Shown: one piece after another, positions 1 to 8,213 of the stretch
How the letters are laid out: the number at the start of each line of letters is the position of its first letter
Numbering within the stretch: the first letter of the stretch is position 1
NCBI RefSeq assembly: GCF_004125825.1
Contig: NZ_QQWI01000009.1
Span: 62,001-126,000 of the forward strand
Length of the DNA stretch: 64,000 nt
Source: Fusibacter sp. A1
GTDB lineage: Bacteria; Bacillota; Clostridia; Peptostreptococcales; Acidaminobacteraceae
Direction of reading: 5' to 3'
Translations under genes and position numbers: made by a program
Notes under the pieces: model-generated
Told to the model about the DNA's origin: nothing
What the model saw: the letters and a program-made list of their open reading frames with translations, nothing else
The model's database searches: none

Positions 1-246
1 TCCTTTATAAACCTCAACTACAACCACATCAATTCCAGTAGAGCTTTTCACCGTCTTCATGTCTGAAGTATCCATCAGTTCAAAGGTATCGGCAGTAGGT
101 AAGACGTCTTTTCTTGCCTGTTCACTTTTAATGGCCTTTTGTTCTTCGATTCTAGTGGCCGTCGCGCCGTTCGTGTACGCAAGGCTGACAGCCGCGATAA
201 GGCATATGACTAGTAAGATCAAGCCTAGTTTTATAATTTCCTTCAT
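1..246 (-). CDS. rnfG: Rnf complex subunit G, partial (N-terminal 82 residues)
   Basis: Only the first 82 codons are in the window; the gene runs off the left edge. RnfG is the membrane-anchored, FMN-carrying subunit of the Rnf ferredoxin:NAD oxidoreductase, which couples electron transfer to Na+ or H+ export. The visible part shows the expected N-terminal membrane anchor (about residues 5-24, IIKLGLILLVICLIAAVSLA) followed by a soluble extracytoplasmic start rich in charged residues. The covalent flavin threonine would lie beyond the edge. The ATG overlaps the rnfD stop (ATGA), and an AGGTG-type ribosome site precedes it inside rnfD. Identity rests on this anchor plus position directly after rnfC and rnfD. 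Confidence 0.88.
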   Translation of the reverse strand, partial: MKEIIKLGLILLVICLIAAVSLAYTNGATATRIEEQKAIKSEQARKDVLPTADTFELMDTSDMKTVKSSTGIDVVVVEVYKG

Positions 247-1187
247 GCTTTTGCACCTCCAAATACGCGTGGCGCAGTATATTTTTCAATAATAGGTGTC
301 GCTACGTTCATCAGAAGAATCGAATACGACACACCTTCTGGCAATGCTCCGAATTGTCTGATCAGAATGGTTAAAAGACCGCATCCGAACGCGTAAATCA
401 ATTGCCCCTTCGCACTTACCGGTGAAGACGCATAATCTGTCGCCATAAAGAAGGCGCCAAGCATCAATCCGCCGCTAAGTAGGTGGAACATAGCCATATA
501 ACTGTCGAAACCTTGGAACATAAACGCGAATACAAATACCGTGCCGATGTATACTACAGGAATTCTCCAGTTGATCACTTTTCTGAAAAGCAGGTATAAC
601 CCACCAAGGATGATCAGTCCAGCAGAGGTTTCTCCAATACAACCACCGACATTACCGATAAACAACTGAAGTAATGAAGGAAGTTCCGATAAGGGAAGCC
701 CTTCTGCGATGATTCCAAGAGGCGTTGTCGTTGCGACCGCGTCAGCACCAGGTGCCACCCAGGATGTCATTTCAACAGGCCAGGACGCCATCAGCATCGC
801 ACGAGCCGCAAGTGCCGGATTCATGAAATTGTGACCGAGTCCGCCAAAAGCATGTTTTACGATGGCTATGGCAAAAATAGAACCGATGATCACCAACCAG
901 AATGGCGCTGTCACTGGAATGTTCATCGCAAGCAGCAGACCTGTAACAACAGCACTTAAATCTTTAATAGTCGCCTTTTGCTTTCTCATGACCACTTGTA
1001 CAAAAGCTTCAGTGCCGACAGCGGTAAGAACCGCTAAAAATACCAGTATCAAGGCGCGTGTACCAAAGGTCACGATGCCGAAAATCGTCGCCGGTAGCAG
1101 TGCTAACGTCACGTCTCTCATCACTGATTGAACAGTTTCTGAAGACCTGATATGTGGCGACGATGAAACAAACAGTTTATTTTGCAT
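243..1187 (-). CDS. rnfD: Rnf complex subunit D, membrane flavoprotein
   Basis: RnfD is an integral membrane subunit of the Rnf complex carrying covalent FMN. The 314-residue product is almost wholly hydrophobic with about nine membrane spans, and holds the family segment ATTTPLG (about residue 155), where a threonine takes the flavin. It matches the NqrB/RnfD family in length and in features such as the glycine-rich HAFGGLGHNFMNPA stretch. I start it at the ATG at 1187, with GGGGAGG six bases upstream, rather than an in-frame TTG 15 bases earlier. It lies 15 bases after rnfC and overlaps rnfG by four bases, so the three are one operon. Confidence 0.95.
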   Translation of the reverse strand: MQNKLFVSSSPHIRSSETVQSVMRDVTLALLPATIFGIVTFGTRALILVFLAVLTAVGTEAFVQVVMRKQKATIKDLSAVVTGLLLAMNIPVTAPFWLVIIGSIFAIAIVKHAFGGLGHNFMNPALAARAMLMASWPVEMTSWVAPGADAVATTTPLGIIAEGLPLSELPSLLQLFIGNVGGCIGETSAGLIILGGLYLLFRKVINWRIPVVYIGTVFVFAFMFQGFDSYMAMFHLLSGGLMLGAFFMATDYASSPVSAKGQLIYAFGCGLLTILIRQFGALPEGVSYSILLMNVATPIIEKYTAPRVFGGAKA

Positions 1188-1202
1188 GATTATCCTCCCC
1201 AA

Positions 1203-2525
1203 CTATTTAGAACGTCTGCGTTTCGCTAAGATTTCACGTTTTGCTACTCTAATCGATTGCAATAACGGTCTCTTCGATGGACAGACAAACGAACATGAAC
1301 CACATTCGATACAGTCCAGCGCATGTAGGCTTTGAGCCTTCTCAAAATCATCTTTTAGCGCGTAGGCGCTGATATAACAAGGTTGCAGGAAAGCAGGGCA
1401 AATGCTGACGCATTTTCCACACTGAATACACTGCTCGGGCTCTGCAAGTTTGCCTTCCTGTCTGTTAAACACAAGAATACCCGAAGTCGTTTTAGTTGAA
1501 GGAACCGTGTCTATCGCTTGCGCCATTCCCATCATAGGTCCGCCCAAGATCAGCTTGCCCGGTTCTGTAGCGTAACCGCCACATTGATCGATCAGTTCGT
1601 TGATCGGTGTACCGACCTTGATCAAGAGGTTTTTCGGTTCTTTGATAGCACTACCCGTCACAGTGCAGATACGCTCCACAAGCGGCATACCGGTTTGTAT
1701 CAACCTAGCCACCGCAGCAGCAGTAGCGACATTGCTCACCACGGCACCAACGTCCATTGGTAGTCCGCCCGATGGAACTTGGCGCTTTGTGCATGCGTAA
1801 ATCAGCTGTTTCTCCGCACCTTGGGGATATTTTGTATGTAAGCCGACCACAGAAATTTCTGAATATGCCTGCGCAGCTTTTTTCATCTCTTTGATAGCGT
1901 CAGGTTTGTTGTCCTCAATGCCGATGTAGCCTGTTTTCACATCAAGCGCTTTCATTAGCGCCCTTAATCCCTGAACCACAAGATCAGGTGTTTCAAGCAT
2001 CAAACGATGGTCTGCAGTCAGATACGGCTCACATTCCGCACCGTTTAAAATAATGGTGTCGATCGTTTTTTCTTTAGGTGGCATCAATTTGACATGTAGT
2101 GGAAAACCAGCACCACCCATACCGACAATACCGCCCTCTTTGATAATGCCAATGATATCGCTTCCTGAAAGAGCTGAAAGATCACCTTTTGGCATTACCG
2201 ATTCATGCACTGTGTTTTTAAAATCGTTCTCGATAACAACACAGACATCCATTCCTCCAGCAGTCGGCTTTTTAGCCACATCCAGTACGACACCGGACAC
2301 ACTGCTATGTACAGCTGCTGATACAAATGAAGTCGCCTCGCCTATCATTTGTCCCACTGCCACAACATCGCCTTTTTTAACCATTGGATCACACGGAGCG
2401 CCAATGTGTTGCCTTAAGGGAATTGTTACGACCTTTGGTTCTACAGCAACTACAGTCTCCTTATGCTCAGTTGATTTCTTAGCATGTGGAGGATGGATAC
2501 CGCCTATAAAAGACAGAACTCCCAT
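1203..2525 (-). CDS. rnfC: Rnf complex subunit C, NADH- and Fe-S-binding
   Basis: RnfC is the peripheral subunit where NAD+ is reduced or NADH oxidised. The 440-residue protein has the SLBB/Complex1_51K-type core (glycine-rich GGIVGMGGAGFPLHVK, then NGAECEPYLTADHR) and two C-terminal 4Fe-4S motifs, CIQCGKCVSICP (about 366) and CIECGSCSFVCP (about 405). It ends in a basic tail. The ATG at 2525 follows AGGGGTG; an in-frame upstream extension has only a TTG and would run into a structured leader, so I reject it. First gene of the visible rnf operon. N-terminal HPPHAK matches the family start. Confidence 0.96.
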   Translation of the reverse strand: MGVLSFIGGIHPPHAKKSTEHKETVVAVEPKVVTIPLRQHIGAPCDPMVKKGDVVAVGQMIGEATSFVSAAVHSSVSGVVLDVAKKPTAGGMDVCVVIENDFKNTVHESVMPKGDLSALSGSDIIGIIKEGGIVGMGGAGFPLHVKLMPPKEKTIDTIILNGAECEPYLTADHRLMLETPDLVVQGLRALMKALDVKTGYIGIEDNKPDAIKEMKKAAQAYSEISVVGLHTKYPQGAEKQLIYACTKRQVPSGGLPMDVGAVVSNVATAAAVARLIQTGMPLVERICTVTGSAIKEPKNLLIKVGTPINELIDQCGGYATEPGKLILGGPMMGMAQAIDTVPSTKTTSGILVFNRQEGKLAEPEQCIQCGKCVSICPAFLQPCYISAYALKDDFEKAQSLHALDCIECGSCSFVCPSKRPLLQSIRVAKREILAKRRRSK

Positions 2526-2621
2526 AAAATATTCACCCCTTAATATAAGCCTCGCAGCCTTGCAGCTGCTTTCTCTAGACCATTTATAACAACCAGTCGT
2601 CTCACCTGGCAATTACCTCTG
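2526..2621 (-). promoter_or_regulatory. Structured leader upstream of rnfC
   Basis: The 96 bases between the SPOR gene stop and rnfC can fold, on the transcript strand, into at least two hairpins: CCAG...CTGG (arms within GCCAGGTGAGACGACTGG) and GCAGC...GCTGC, the latter nested in AAGC...GCTT shortly before the AAGGGGTG ribosome site. No T-run terminator is visible. The layout would suit a translational or metal-ion switch; Na+-sensing riboswitches (the former DUF1646 motif) are known to control Na+-bioenergetics genes, but I could not match its consensus by eye. Call is leader structure only. Confidence 0.4.
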
Positions 2622-3506
2622 TTACTTTCCTAACTTTTCATAGCCGAAAAGGGCTGCAAGATATTGATCCCAAACGATATTCAAGTCCACCGTCCTAGCA
2701 TTCTGTAAAACTGTCGCATATTCTGTCAACTCGTCAAGTATCGCATAAGCGACGATTGAAAAGTCTTCTATGGATTCATCTCCGAGTGCGTCAAGTAACT
2801 CTCTGACCTTTGCGACATCAGCCATCAGCACTTCTCCATATTCATGTGTCTTATCCAGTTCTGATTCCTTATAGGAAAGCCCTAAAGCAAATTCGCCTTG
2901 ACTCTCATAAATCGATTTGATCCCATCGCAAATAGCCGTGATCTCTTCTTTGTCAACATCGGCGTTCACTGAGTTGAGTACCGGACTAAATGAGAATGAG
3001 GCGATAAAATAGTTTGCTCCATCCCAATCCCTTGAATCGATGCTCTTTTTAACCGATTCCTTTGACACAGATGAAATGGACAGGACTTTGTAGGTGGATT
3101 GGGTACTTACGACTGTCGGCACTCCTTTTTTCGCAAGATCCAGCATCAGTTTCTCACCGTTGTCATAATTTGCAAAGCTCCCAAACTGCATGCCGTACAC
3201 AGTCAAGCTAGGTAAATTGATGGATTGACTTAAAACGTCATTGGAATTACTATCTGAAGAGGTGGAATTATCAAGCGAGTCGTTGACCACTTCTTCAGGA
3301 TCAGGTTTAGCGGTCACTTCTTGCGGCTTTTGATCTTCCACAACTTCAACCTCAACACCTTGCTCCAACTCTGTTTTGGGTTTATCCATCACTTTCAGGA
3401 TCAAATCGGTTCCAAAAAAACCGATAATCACCGCCAAAATGGGTAATACTAAAAATAATATGCTAAATATAGAAAATTGTTTGTTTTTACGTTTTTTCAC
3501 TGTCAT
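2622..3506 (-). CDS. SPOR-domain membrane protein
   Basis: A 294-residue protein with one N-terminal membrane span (about residues 11-37) after a basic KKRKNKQ stretch, then an acidic, Ser/Asn-rich linker (about 45-95) and a region starting LTVYGMQFGSFANYDNGE that resembles a SPOR domain (about 100-165). SPOR domains bind denuded peptidoglycan, often at the division site. The remaining C-terminal 130 residues are helical and unrecognised. Topology would put SPOR outside the cell. I chose ATG 3506, with GGAG six bases upstream, over a TTG four codons earlier. It lies 97 bases before rnfC on the same strand and could be co-transcribed, but a functional link to Rnf is not evident. Confidence 0.78.
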   Translation of the reverse strand: MTVKKRKNKQFSIFSILFLVLPILAVIIGFFGTDLILKVMDKPKTELEQGVEVEVVEDQKPQEVTAKPDPEEVVNDSLDNSTSSDSNSNDVLSQSINLPSLTVYGMQFGSFANYDNGEKLMLDLAKKGVPTVVSTQSTYKVLSISSVSKESVKKSIDSRDWDGANYFIASFSFSPVLNSVNADVDKEEITAICDGIKSIYESQGEFALGLSYKESELDKTHEYGEVLMADVAKVRELLDALGDESIEDFSIVAYAILDELTEYATVLQNARTVDLNIVWDQYLAALFGYEKLGK

Positions 3507-3715
3507 CACCCGCTCCAAAATTCACTCATTTATTTCGATGTCCGTTAAGTATATTGTATACAAAACGAATTCTATCAATCAATTTATTCACATTTTACGC
3601 TGCAACATTTTCATTATAACATAACCTGGTGCGATTAAAAGAAAAATAACTAGTGTTTGCAGGGCTTAAAATGATATCGATAATCAATAAAGCTTTTTTA
3701 ATTAGGAGGCTAACT

Positions 3716-4825
3716 ATGCGAATAGTACCAATAAATAGTGTAACTTCAGGCTCTGTACTTGCCAATAATATCTTTTCTGAAAACGGTGACATACTCTTAA
3801 AAAAAGGGGTGATTCTCACTAAGAATCTTATCGACCGTATCGTCGATAACGGTGTCTATACCGTTTATATCGACGACGGGTATACCGATCACGAAATCGT
3901 GGATATCATTCAGCCCGAAGTACGGCTCAAAGCCATGAAGGCGATCAAAGAGACTTTTACGCAAATCGAAAACTACAACAAGCAGCTGGAAAGCCAAGTG
4001 GACTCCTTCAGCAAAAAGATTCAAATGAAAAGCATGGGCAAGTATGTCTCCAAGCTCAAGGGCATCGCTGAGTTCATCGTCGATGACATCTCCAACTCCA
4101 GACAGCTGATGATCAACCTTGTCGATATCAAAAATCTGAACAATTATCTATATGAGCATTCCCTTAGCGTGGCTATTCTTTCGACAGTGGTCGGACTTGA
4201 GATGCGCCTGAACAAACATCAGCTTTACAATCTATTCTTAGGCGCGATGGTTCATGACATAGGAAAACTCTTCATCAATAAGAACCTCATCTCGCAGTCC
4301 GAACCATATAGCGTGGAAGAGCAGAGCGCGGTCGACAGGCACACCGAAATGGGCTATGAGTACCTTAAGGAGAATTACAACTTCGAAGCGCCTGCCCGCC
4401 TGATCTCGCTGCAGCATCACGAGTGTTTCGATGGTACCGGTTATCCAAAAGGCATGCAAGGCGACAGCATTCATATCTTCTCAAGAATCGTCGCGGTCTG
4501 CAACACCTACGACATGATGGTATCCGACACACCCCAGCAAGCTGCAATTCCTGTCAATGAGGCGCTCGAGTACATCATGGGCAACGCCGGGTCGTGCTTC
4601 GACTTCAATGTTGTTGAAATCTTTTCACGCAAGGTCAATCCATACCCTATCGGCACCTTGGTCGAACTAAGCAACGGCGAGATTCATCTAGTCATAGGCG
4701 ACAACCCCAACTTCCCCTTGCGCCCTATCGTGCAAAAGGTGAACAACGAACTAAGAACGTTGGAAAATAAGGCGATCGATTTGATGAAAGTAACCGATAT
4801 CGTCATCTCGAAAATTCACTACTGA
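3716..4825 (+). CDS. HD-GYP domain c-di-GMP phosphodiesterase
   Basis: Predicted to hydrolyse cyclic di-GMP. The 369-residue cytoplasmic protein begins with a DUF3391-like N-terminal region (about 1-100, MRIVPINSVTSGSVLANN) that often precedes HD-GYP domains. The catalytic domain follows: VHDIGKLF (HD pair), RHTEMGYEYL, LQHHECFDGTGYPKG (the full GYP signature) and a downstream helical tail. All metal-ligand motifs that I can check by eye are present, so it should be active. ATG 3716 has TTAGGAGG seven bases upstream. It is a single gene ended by the terminator at 4863, divergent from the SPOR gene. Confidence 0.93.
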   Translation: MRIVPINSVTSGSVLANNIFSENGDILLKKGVILTKNLIDRIVDNGVYTVYIDDGYTDHEIVDIIQPEVRLKAMKAIKETFTQIENYNKQLESQVDSFSKKIQMKSMGKYVSKLKGIAEFIVDDISNSRQLMINLVDIKNLNNYLYEHSLSVAILSTVVGLEMRLNKHQLYNLFLGAMVHDIGKLFINKNLISQSEPYSVEEQSAVDRHTEMGYEYLKENYNFEAPARLISLQHHECFDGTGYPKGMQGDSIHIFSRIVAVCNTYDMMVSDTPQQAAIPVNEALEYIMGNAGSCFDFNVVEIFSRKVNPYPIGTLVELSNGEIHLVIGDNPNFPLRPIVQKVNNELRTLENKAIDLMKVTDIVISKIHY

Positions 4826-4862
4826 TAAAGCCGTGTCTTCAATCAAATAGAAGGCTCAAGAC

Positions 4863-4906
4863 ACAAAAAAGCTAAGGCGCGTTTAAGTCACCTTAGCTTT
4901 TTTTGT
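4863..4906. terminator. Bidirectional terminator between convergent genes
   Basis: Stem AAAAAAGCTAAGG / CCTTAGCTTTTTT with an A-tract on one side and a T-tract on the other, placed between the HD-GYP gene and the convergent nitroreductase gene. Works for both strands. Shares its GCTAAGGCG arm with the terminator near 6852. Confidence 0.9.
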
Positions 4907-4916
4907 TAGGAACATG

Positions 4917-5681
4917 CTATTCGAAATACTTGAAGGTCAAAATCTGTTCACCATATTTGTTCTTATTGGATTCAAAATGCCACGTCAGTCTGTAGCCCTT
5001 CGCCTTTATCACATCATAGATATGATAAAACCCGATACCCATGTCAATTATTGTCTTATCCTTTAAAAGGAGCCCGAGCACCTTGGGGCGTCTCATCATG
5101 TAATGATAGCAGCCTTCATCGTAATACAGATACCAAGGCTGCGAATTCACTGCCGACGGTGAAGAGCGAAGCGCGTCTACCAGCCACCTGTCCCCATCTT
5201 TTAAATCGCTTATCGTCTCTTCTTTTGTCTTTCGTATTTTCTTACGGATCTCAAGCGTTTGAGGGATACCGAATGCGATGATGATATGATACCTGTGGTT
5301 TGGAGGCATACCAAGATCATCCTTGGCAAACTCGTCCGAAAGGCTATGCCCAACCCAGCAGGTTCCGATACCGAGTTCTGTCATCAGTTTTACAAACGAT
5401 TCCCCGAGAAATCCGATTAGAAAACTATCCTTATCGTTAGGCTCACTTGAAAGCATCAGATAATGCGGAGCGGTGACTCTGATGTATTTGCTGACCAGTC
5501 CGGTGAAGGTAGAGTGAATGATCTCCCCTTCTTTAACGACTGCAGCGTTCCAATCGATCGATTCATGGTGTGGAAACTCAAAGTTTTTCTTCCAATCGTC
5601 TATCCTGTCAAAAACAGAATTCGCAACACTTTCAGTTTTAAACTGACGTGTTGATTGCCTTTTCTCCATCCATATTTGCAT
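4917..5681 (-). CDS. Nitroreductase-family flavoprotein
   Basis: A 254-residue protein of the nitroreductase fold, resembling the larger, TM1586-like NAD(P)H-dependent FMN branch. It shows MEKRQSTRQFK at the N-terminus (the usual RRSxRxF FMN phosphate contact), a central LGIGTCWVGH stretch, SSPSAVNSQPWYLYY (about 180-195; the ARS/PSAxNxQPW motif), and a C-terminal IIDMGIGFYHI helix. Substrate unknown. ATG 5681 follows AAGGAG by six bases. Convergent with the HD-GYP gene and divergent from the M42 peptidase; a single-gene unit. Confidence 0.85.
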   Translation of the reverse strand: MQIWMEKRQSTRQFKTESVANSVFDRIDDWKKNFEFPHHESIDWNAAVVKEGEIIHSTFTGLVSKYIRVTAPHYLMLSSEPNDKDSFLIGFLGESFVKLMTELGIGTCWVGHSLSDEFAKDDLGMPPNHRYHIIIAFGIPQTLEIRKKIRKTKEETISDLKDGDRWLVDALRSSPSAVNSQPWYLYYDEGCYHYMMRRPKVLGLLLKDKTIIDMGIGFYHIYDVIKAKGYRLTWHFESNKNKYGEQILTFKYFE

Positions 5682-5839
5682 GACATACTCCTTACATAAT
5701 TAATTAGTATTTTCATTAATACCCATAAACTTCATTGAGAATCATTAATATTTCACCGCTCTAAGGATTGACGAATCTATCAATTTGCACTAGCATTAAA
5801 TAAGATAAGTAATTTCGACAGCAATTTAAGGAGGCATTT

Positions 5840-6838
5840 ATGGGATTTAACAGTTCAGGACTTCGCGCGCTAACCAATATCTACGGTCCGTCAAGCCACG
5901 AGACAAAGGTTTCCGACTTCATAGTAAAGCAAATCAAAGGCTTTGTCGACGAGGTGACCATCGATAAGATGGGTAATGTCATCGCCCGAAAAAAGGGAGA
6001 CGGACCAAAACTGATGATCGCTGGTCATATGGATTCTATCGGCATGATGGTAACAGATATCGACGACAAAGGATTCGTTCGTTTGACAAACATAGGCGGT
6101 ATCAATCCGTTTGTCACAGTAGGCGAAAGACTGCTCTTTAAAAACGGCACCATCGGCATCGCATACCACGAAGCCACAGCGGATATGGCCAAACTGAAGC
6201 TAGAAAAAGTTTTTGTAGATATCGGTGCCAAGAACAAAGAGGAAGCTGAAAAACTTGTTGCCATAGGCGATATTTGCGTCTACTCACCGGTCTTCAACGA
6301 AAGCGACAACACCGTCTCAACCGCATCGATGGATGATCGTATCGGTTGTTTTGTGATGATTGAGGCTCTAAAGAGACTGGACACTGTAAACAACGACTGC
6401 TATTTTGTCTTCACTGTACAAGAAGAAGTTGGTACACGCGGGGGTAAGATGACCGCATTCGCCATTAATCCTGATGTGGGACTTGCAGTAGATATCACGA
6501 CATCTGGCGACACACCAGGTTCTAAACGATTTGCCATCAAGCTACATGAAGGTGTCGCAATCAAAGTCCGTGACAACTCGCTTCTGTCGCATCCTGCTGT
6601 CAACGATAAGCTCAAAGCCCTCTGTAAAGAAAACGACATCAAGCATCAGATGGAAGTGCTTGAGTTCGGCGGAACAGACGCTGGAGCGATCAGCCTGACA
6701 CGCGAAGGAATTCCTGCAAGCTGTCTGTCCATACCTACAAGATATGCGCACAGCGCCCACGAGACCTGCTCTAAAGAAGATATCGAAGCTGGTATCCACT
6801 TGCTTACTAAGGTTTGTGAGACAAAATTCGAAATCTGA
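5840..6838 (+). CDS. M42 family metallo-aminopeptidase
   Basis: Cytoplasmic co-catalytic metal aminopeptidase of the M42 (PepA/FrvX/endoglucanase-like) family, which trims short peptides as a large tetrahedral oligomer. Family motifs in order: MIAGHMDSIGMM (first metal histidine and aspartate), STASMDDRIG (bridging aspartate), TVQEEVGTRGG (catalytic and metal glutamates), GLAVDITTSGDTPG, FGGTDAGAISL and RYAHSAHE (last metal histidine). Length 332 is normal. ATG follows TTTAAGGAGG. Often annotated as glutamyl aminopeptidase or cellulase M; there is no support here for cellulase activity. Confidence 0.95.
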   Translation: MGFNSSGLRALTNIYGPSSHETKVSDFIVKQIKGFVDEVTIDKMGNVIARKKGDGPKLMIAGHMDSIGMMVTDIDDKGFVRLTNIGGINPFVTVGERLLFKNGTIGIAYHEATADMAKLKLEKVFVDIGAKNKEEAEKLVAIGDICVYSPVFNESDNTVSTASMDDRIGCFVMIEALKRLDTVNNDCYFVFTVQEEVGTRGGKMTAFAINPDVGLAVDITTSGDTPGSKRFAIKLHEGVAIKVRDNSLLSHPAVNDKLKALCKENDIKHQMEVLEFGGTDAGAISLTREGIPASCLSIPTRYAHSAHETCSKEDIEAGIHLLTKVCETKFEI

Positions 6839-6851
6839 TCTTAAAAAGTCC

Positions 6852-6886
6852 AAAAAAAAGCTAAGGCGTCTCGCCTTAGCTTTTTC
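6852..6886. terminator. Bidirectional terminator
   Basis: Stem AAAAAGCTAAGGCG / CGCCTTAGCTTTTT with a three-base loop, between the M42 gene and the convergent GIN-domain gene. Nearly the same arm sequence as the terminator at 4863-4906. Confidence 0.92.
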
Positions 6887-6899
6887 TTCTTTTATTACC

Positions 6900-7694
6900 C
6901 TATTCGGCTTTCTTAATGACCGCAAGGCCGCTTACATTACGTTCAACGACTGTCGCGTCACCAGCAAGGGTGATGACAGCGGTTCCCGATGCCTTTGCTT
7001 TTACATTTCCGTTCACTGTCACCAGACAGACGGAGGTTCCATCAGACCTTACGACCAAATCTTCAAGTAGCAATTTGTCGGCTTTGGTGTTCGACGTGCC
7101 GCTTGTCGAAATTCTAGCATGCTTGGCCTCACCTTTCATTTTTAAGTTGGCGGTTCCAGACACATCCACATCCAGCTCGCTTGCTTTGACGACCACTTTC
7201 GCTTTAGCAGTACCAGTGACTGTCAACTCAAGGCTTTCCGATTCAATCGGTCCATAAAACTGCGACGCGCCACCGACAATCAGTTGCATGGGTGTCTGAC
7301 ATCTGACTGGCTCAATATGCACATTACTGATTCCTGAAACCTTTAAATAGTCTAAGGCAGGAACCGTGATTTCAGCTTTAAGTGTCGTTTTCAATAGGGA
7401 AACGGTCGGTTCCAGATCCAGTACGAGCACACTTCCTTTTGTATCGATCTTAAGCTTAGGAATCAAATTATCATCCGCCGTCACCACAAGACCGTACTCG
7501 CCCTCTTTGATCGTCACTTCAAACATGCCTTTGACATGAACACCTGTGAAAGCCCCCACCTCGATTTCTTCTGAAATAAGATTTCCACTTCCCGTTACCG
7601 CTTCTGTGACACCTTTTACCACCTGATTGATCGCACTACCTATCTGGCCTAACACTTCATTGATTCTCTCTTGTGAAAATTGATTGTTTTTCAT
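6900..7694 (-). CDS. DUF2807 / head GIN domain beta-helix protein
   Basis: A 264-residue protein whose residues from about 45 to the end are short repeating beta-strand units (examples SGISNVHIE, VTGTAKAKV, VSGTANLKM, TSGTSNTKA, SDGTSVCLV, ASGTAVITL), typical of the DUF2807 (GIN) fold, a right-handed beta-helix. Most relatives carry a signal peptide or membrane anchor; none is visible here, and the N-terminus is a polar helix. Function of the family is unknown. ATG 7694 with AGGAG eight bases upstream is preferred over a GTG nine bases earlier. Ends against the terminator at 6852. Confidence 0.8.
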   Translation of the reverse strand: MKNNQFSQERINEVLGQIGSAINQVVKGVTEAVTGSGNLISEEIEVGAFTGVHVKGMFEVTIKEGEYGLVVTADDNLIPKLKIDTKGSVLVLDLEPTVSLLKTTLKAEITVPALDYLKVSGISNVHIEPVRCQTPMQLIVGGASQFYGPIESESLELTVTGTAKAKVVVKASELDVDVSGTANLKMKGEAKHARISTSGTSNTKADKLLLEDLVVRSDGTSVCLVTVNGNVKAKASGTAVITLAGDATVVERNVSGLAVIKKAE

Positions 7695-7790
7695 TGTCAA
7701 CACTCCTATCTCTGTTTGATGTTACAACCATCTTACCCAATAATCTTTAGAATCCGATTAGAGTCGAATAAGAGTCTGATAAAAACAAAT

Positions 7791-8213
7791 TTACTTTTTA
7801 CAAGTTTTGCACAGACCGTATACTTCAAGCTTATGGCTTTCCACATCGAATCCATTTTGCTCTGCCAGAGTGTCGATGATGTCCATCGGACAATAATCGA
7901 TATTGGTGATTTTTCCACAACTCATGCAGATAAAATGATGGTGGTGTTCTCCTCCGCAAGTAAGCTTATAGTAGGACGTCTGATCATCTAGCATCGTCTT
8001 ATGAAGGATCCCAATCGACTCCAGAGCTTCAAGGTTCCTATAGATCGTCGTCATATTCATCTTGACATGCTTTTCTCTTACCCATTCGAGCAGGTTTTCA
8101 ACCGTCATCAGCCTGTCTTGATGTTCCACAAGGGCATGAACGACCAGTTCCCTCTGGTCCGTCAATTTAAATCCTTTTTCTTTAAGTCTCTGCAAAACAT
8201 AGTCGATCGTCAT
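7791..8213 (-). CDS. zur: Fur-family zinc regulator (Zur)
   Basis: A 140-residue Fur-family repressor: winged helix with MNMTTIYRNLEALESIG (about 52-68), the metal-sensing GGEHHHHFICMSCG stretch (about 87-100), and a structural zinc site made of CMSCG and the C-terminal CKTCKK. Fur paralogues share these features, so the Zur call rests on position: it is the last gene of the znuA-znuC-znuB operon, its start overlapping the znuB stop by one base (TGATG). Expected to bind DNA with zinc and repress this operon, including itself, through the palindrome before znuA. GTG one codon upstream is an alternative start. Confidence 0.88.
   Translation of the reverse strand: MTIDYVLQRLKEKGFKLTDQRELVVHALVEHQDRLMTVENLLEWVREKHVKMNMTTIYRNLEALESIGILHKTMLDDQTSYYKLTCGGEHHHHFICMSCGKITNIDYCPMDIIDTLAEQNGFDVESHKLEVYGLCKTCKK

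Noticed and set aside
1518-2589. Plus-strand open frames inside rnfC
   Set aside because: Antisense shadows of the well-supported rnfC frame, without ribosome sites or recognisable products.
5840-6838. Cellulase/endoglucanase
   Set aside because: M42 peptidases are sometimes labelled so; the metal-ligand motifs are those of an aminopeptidase.
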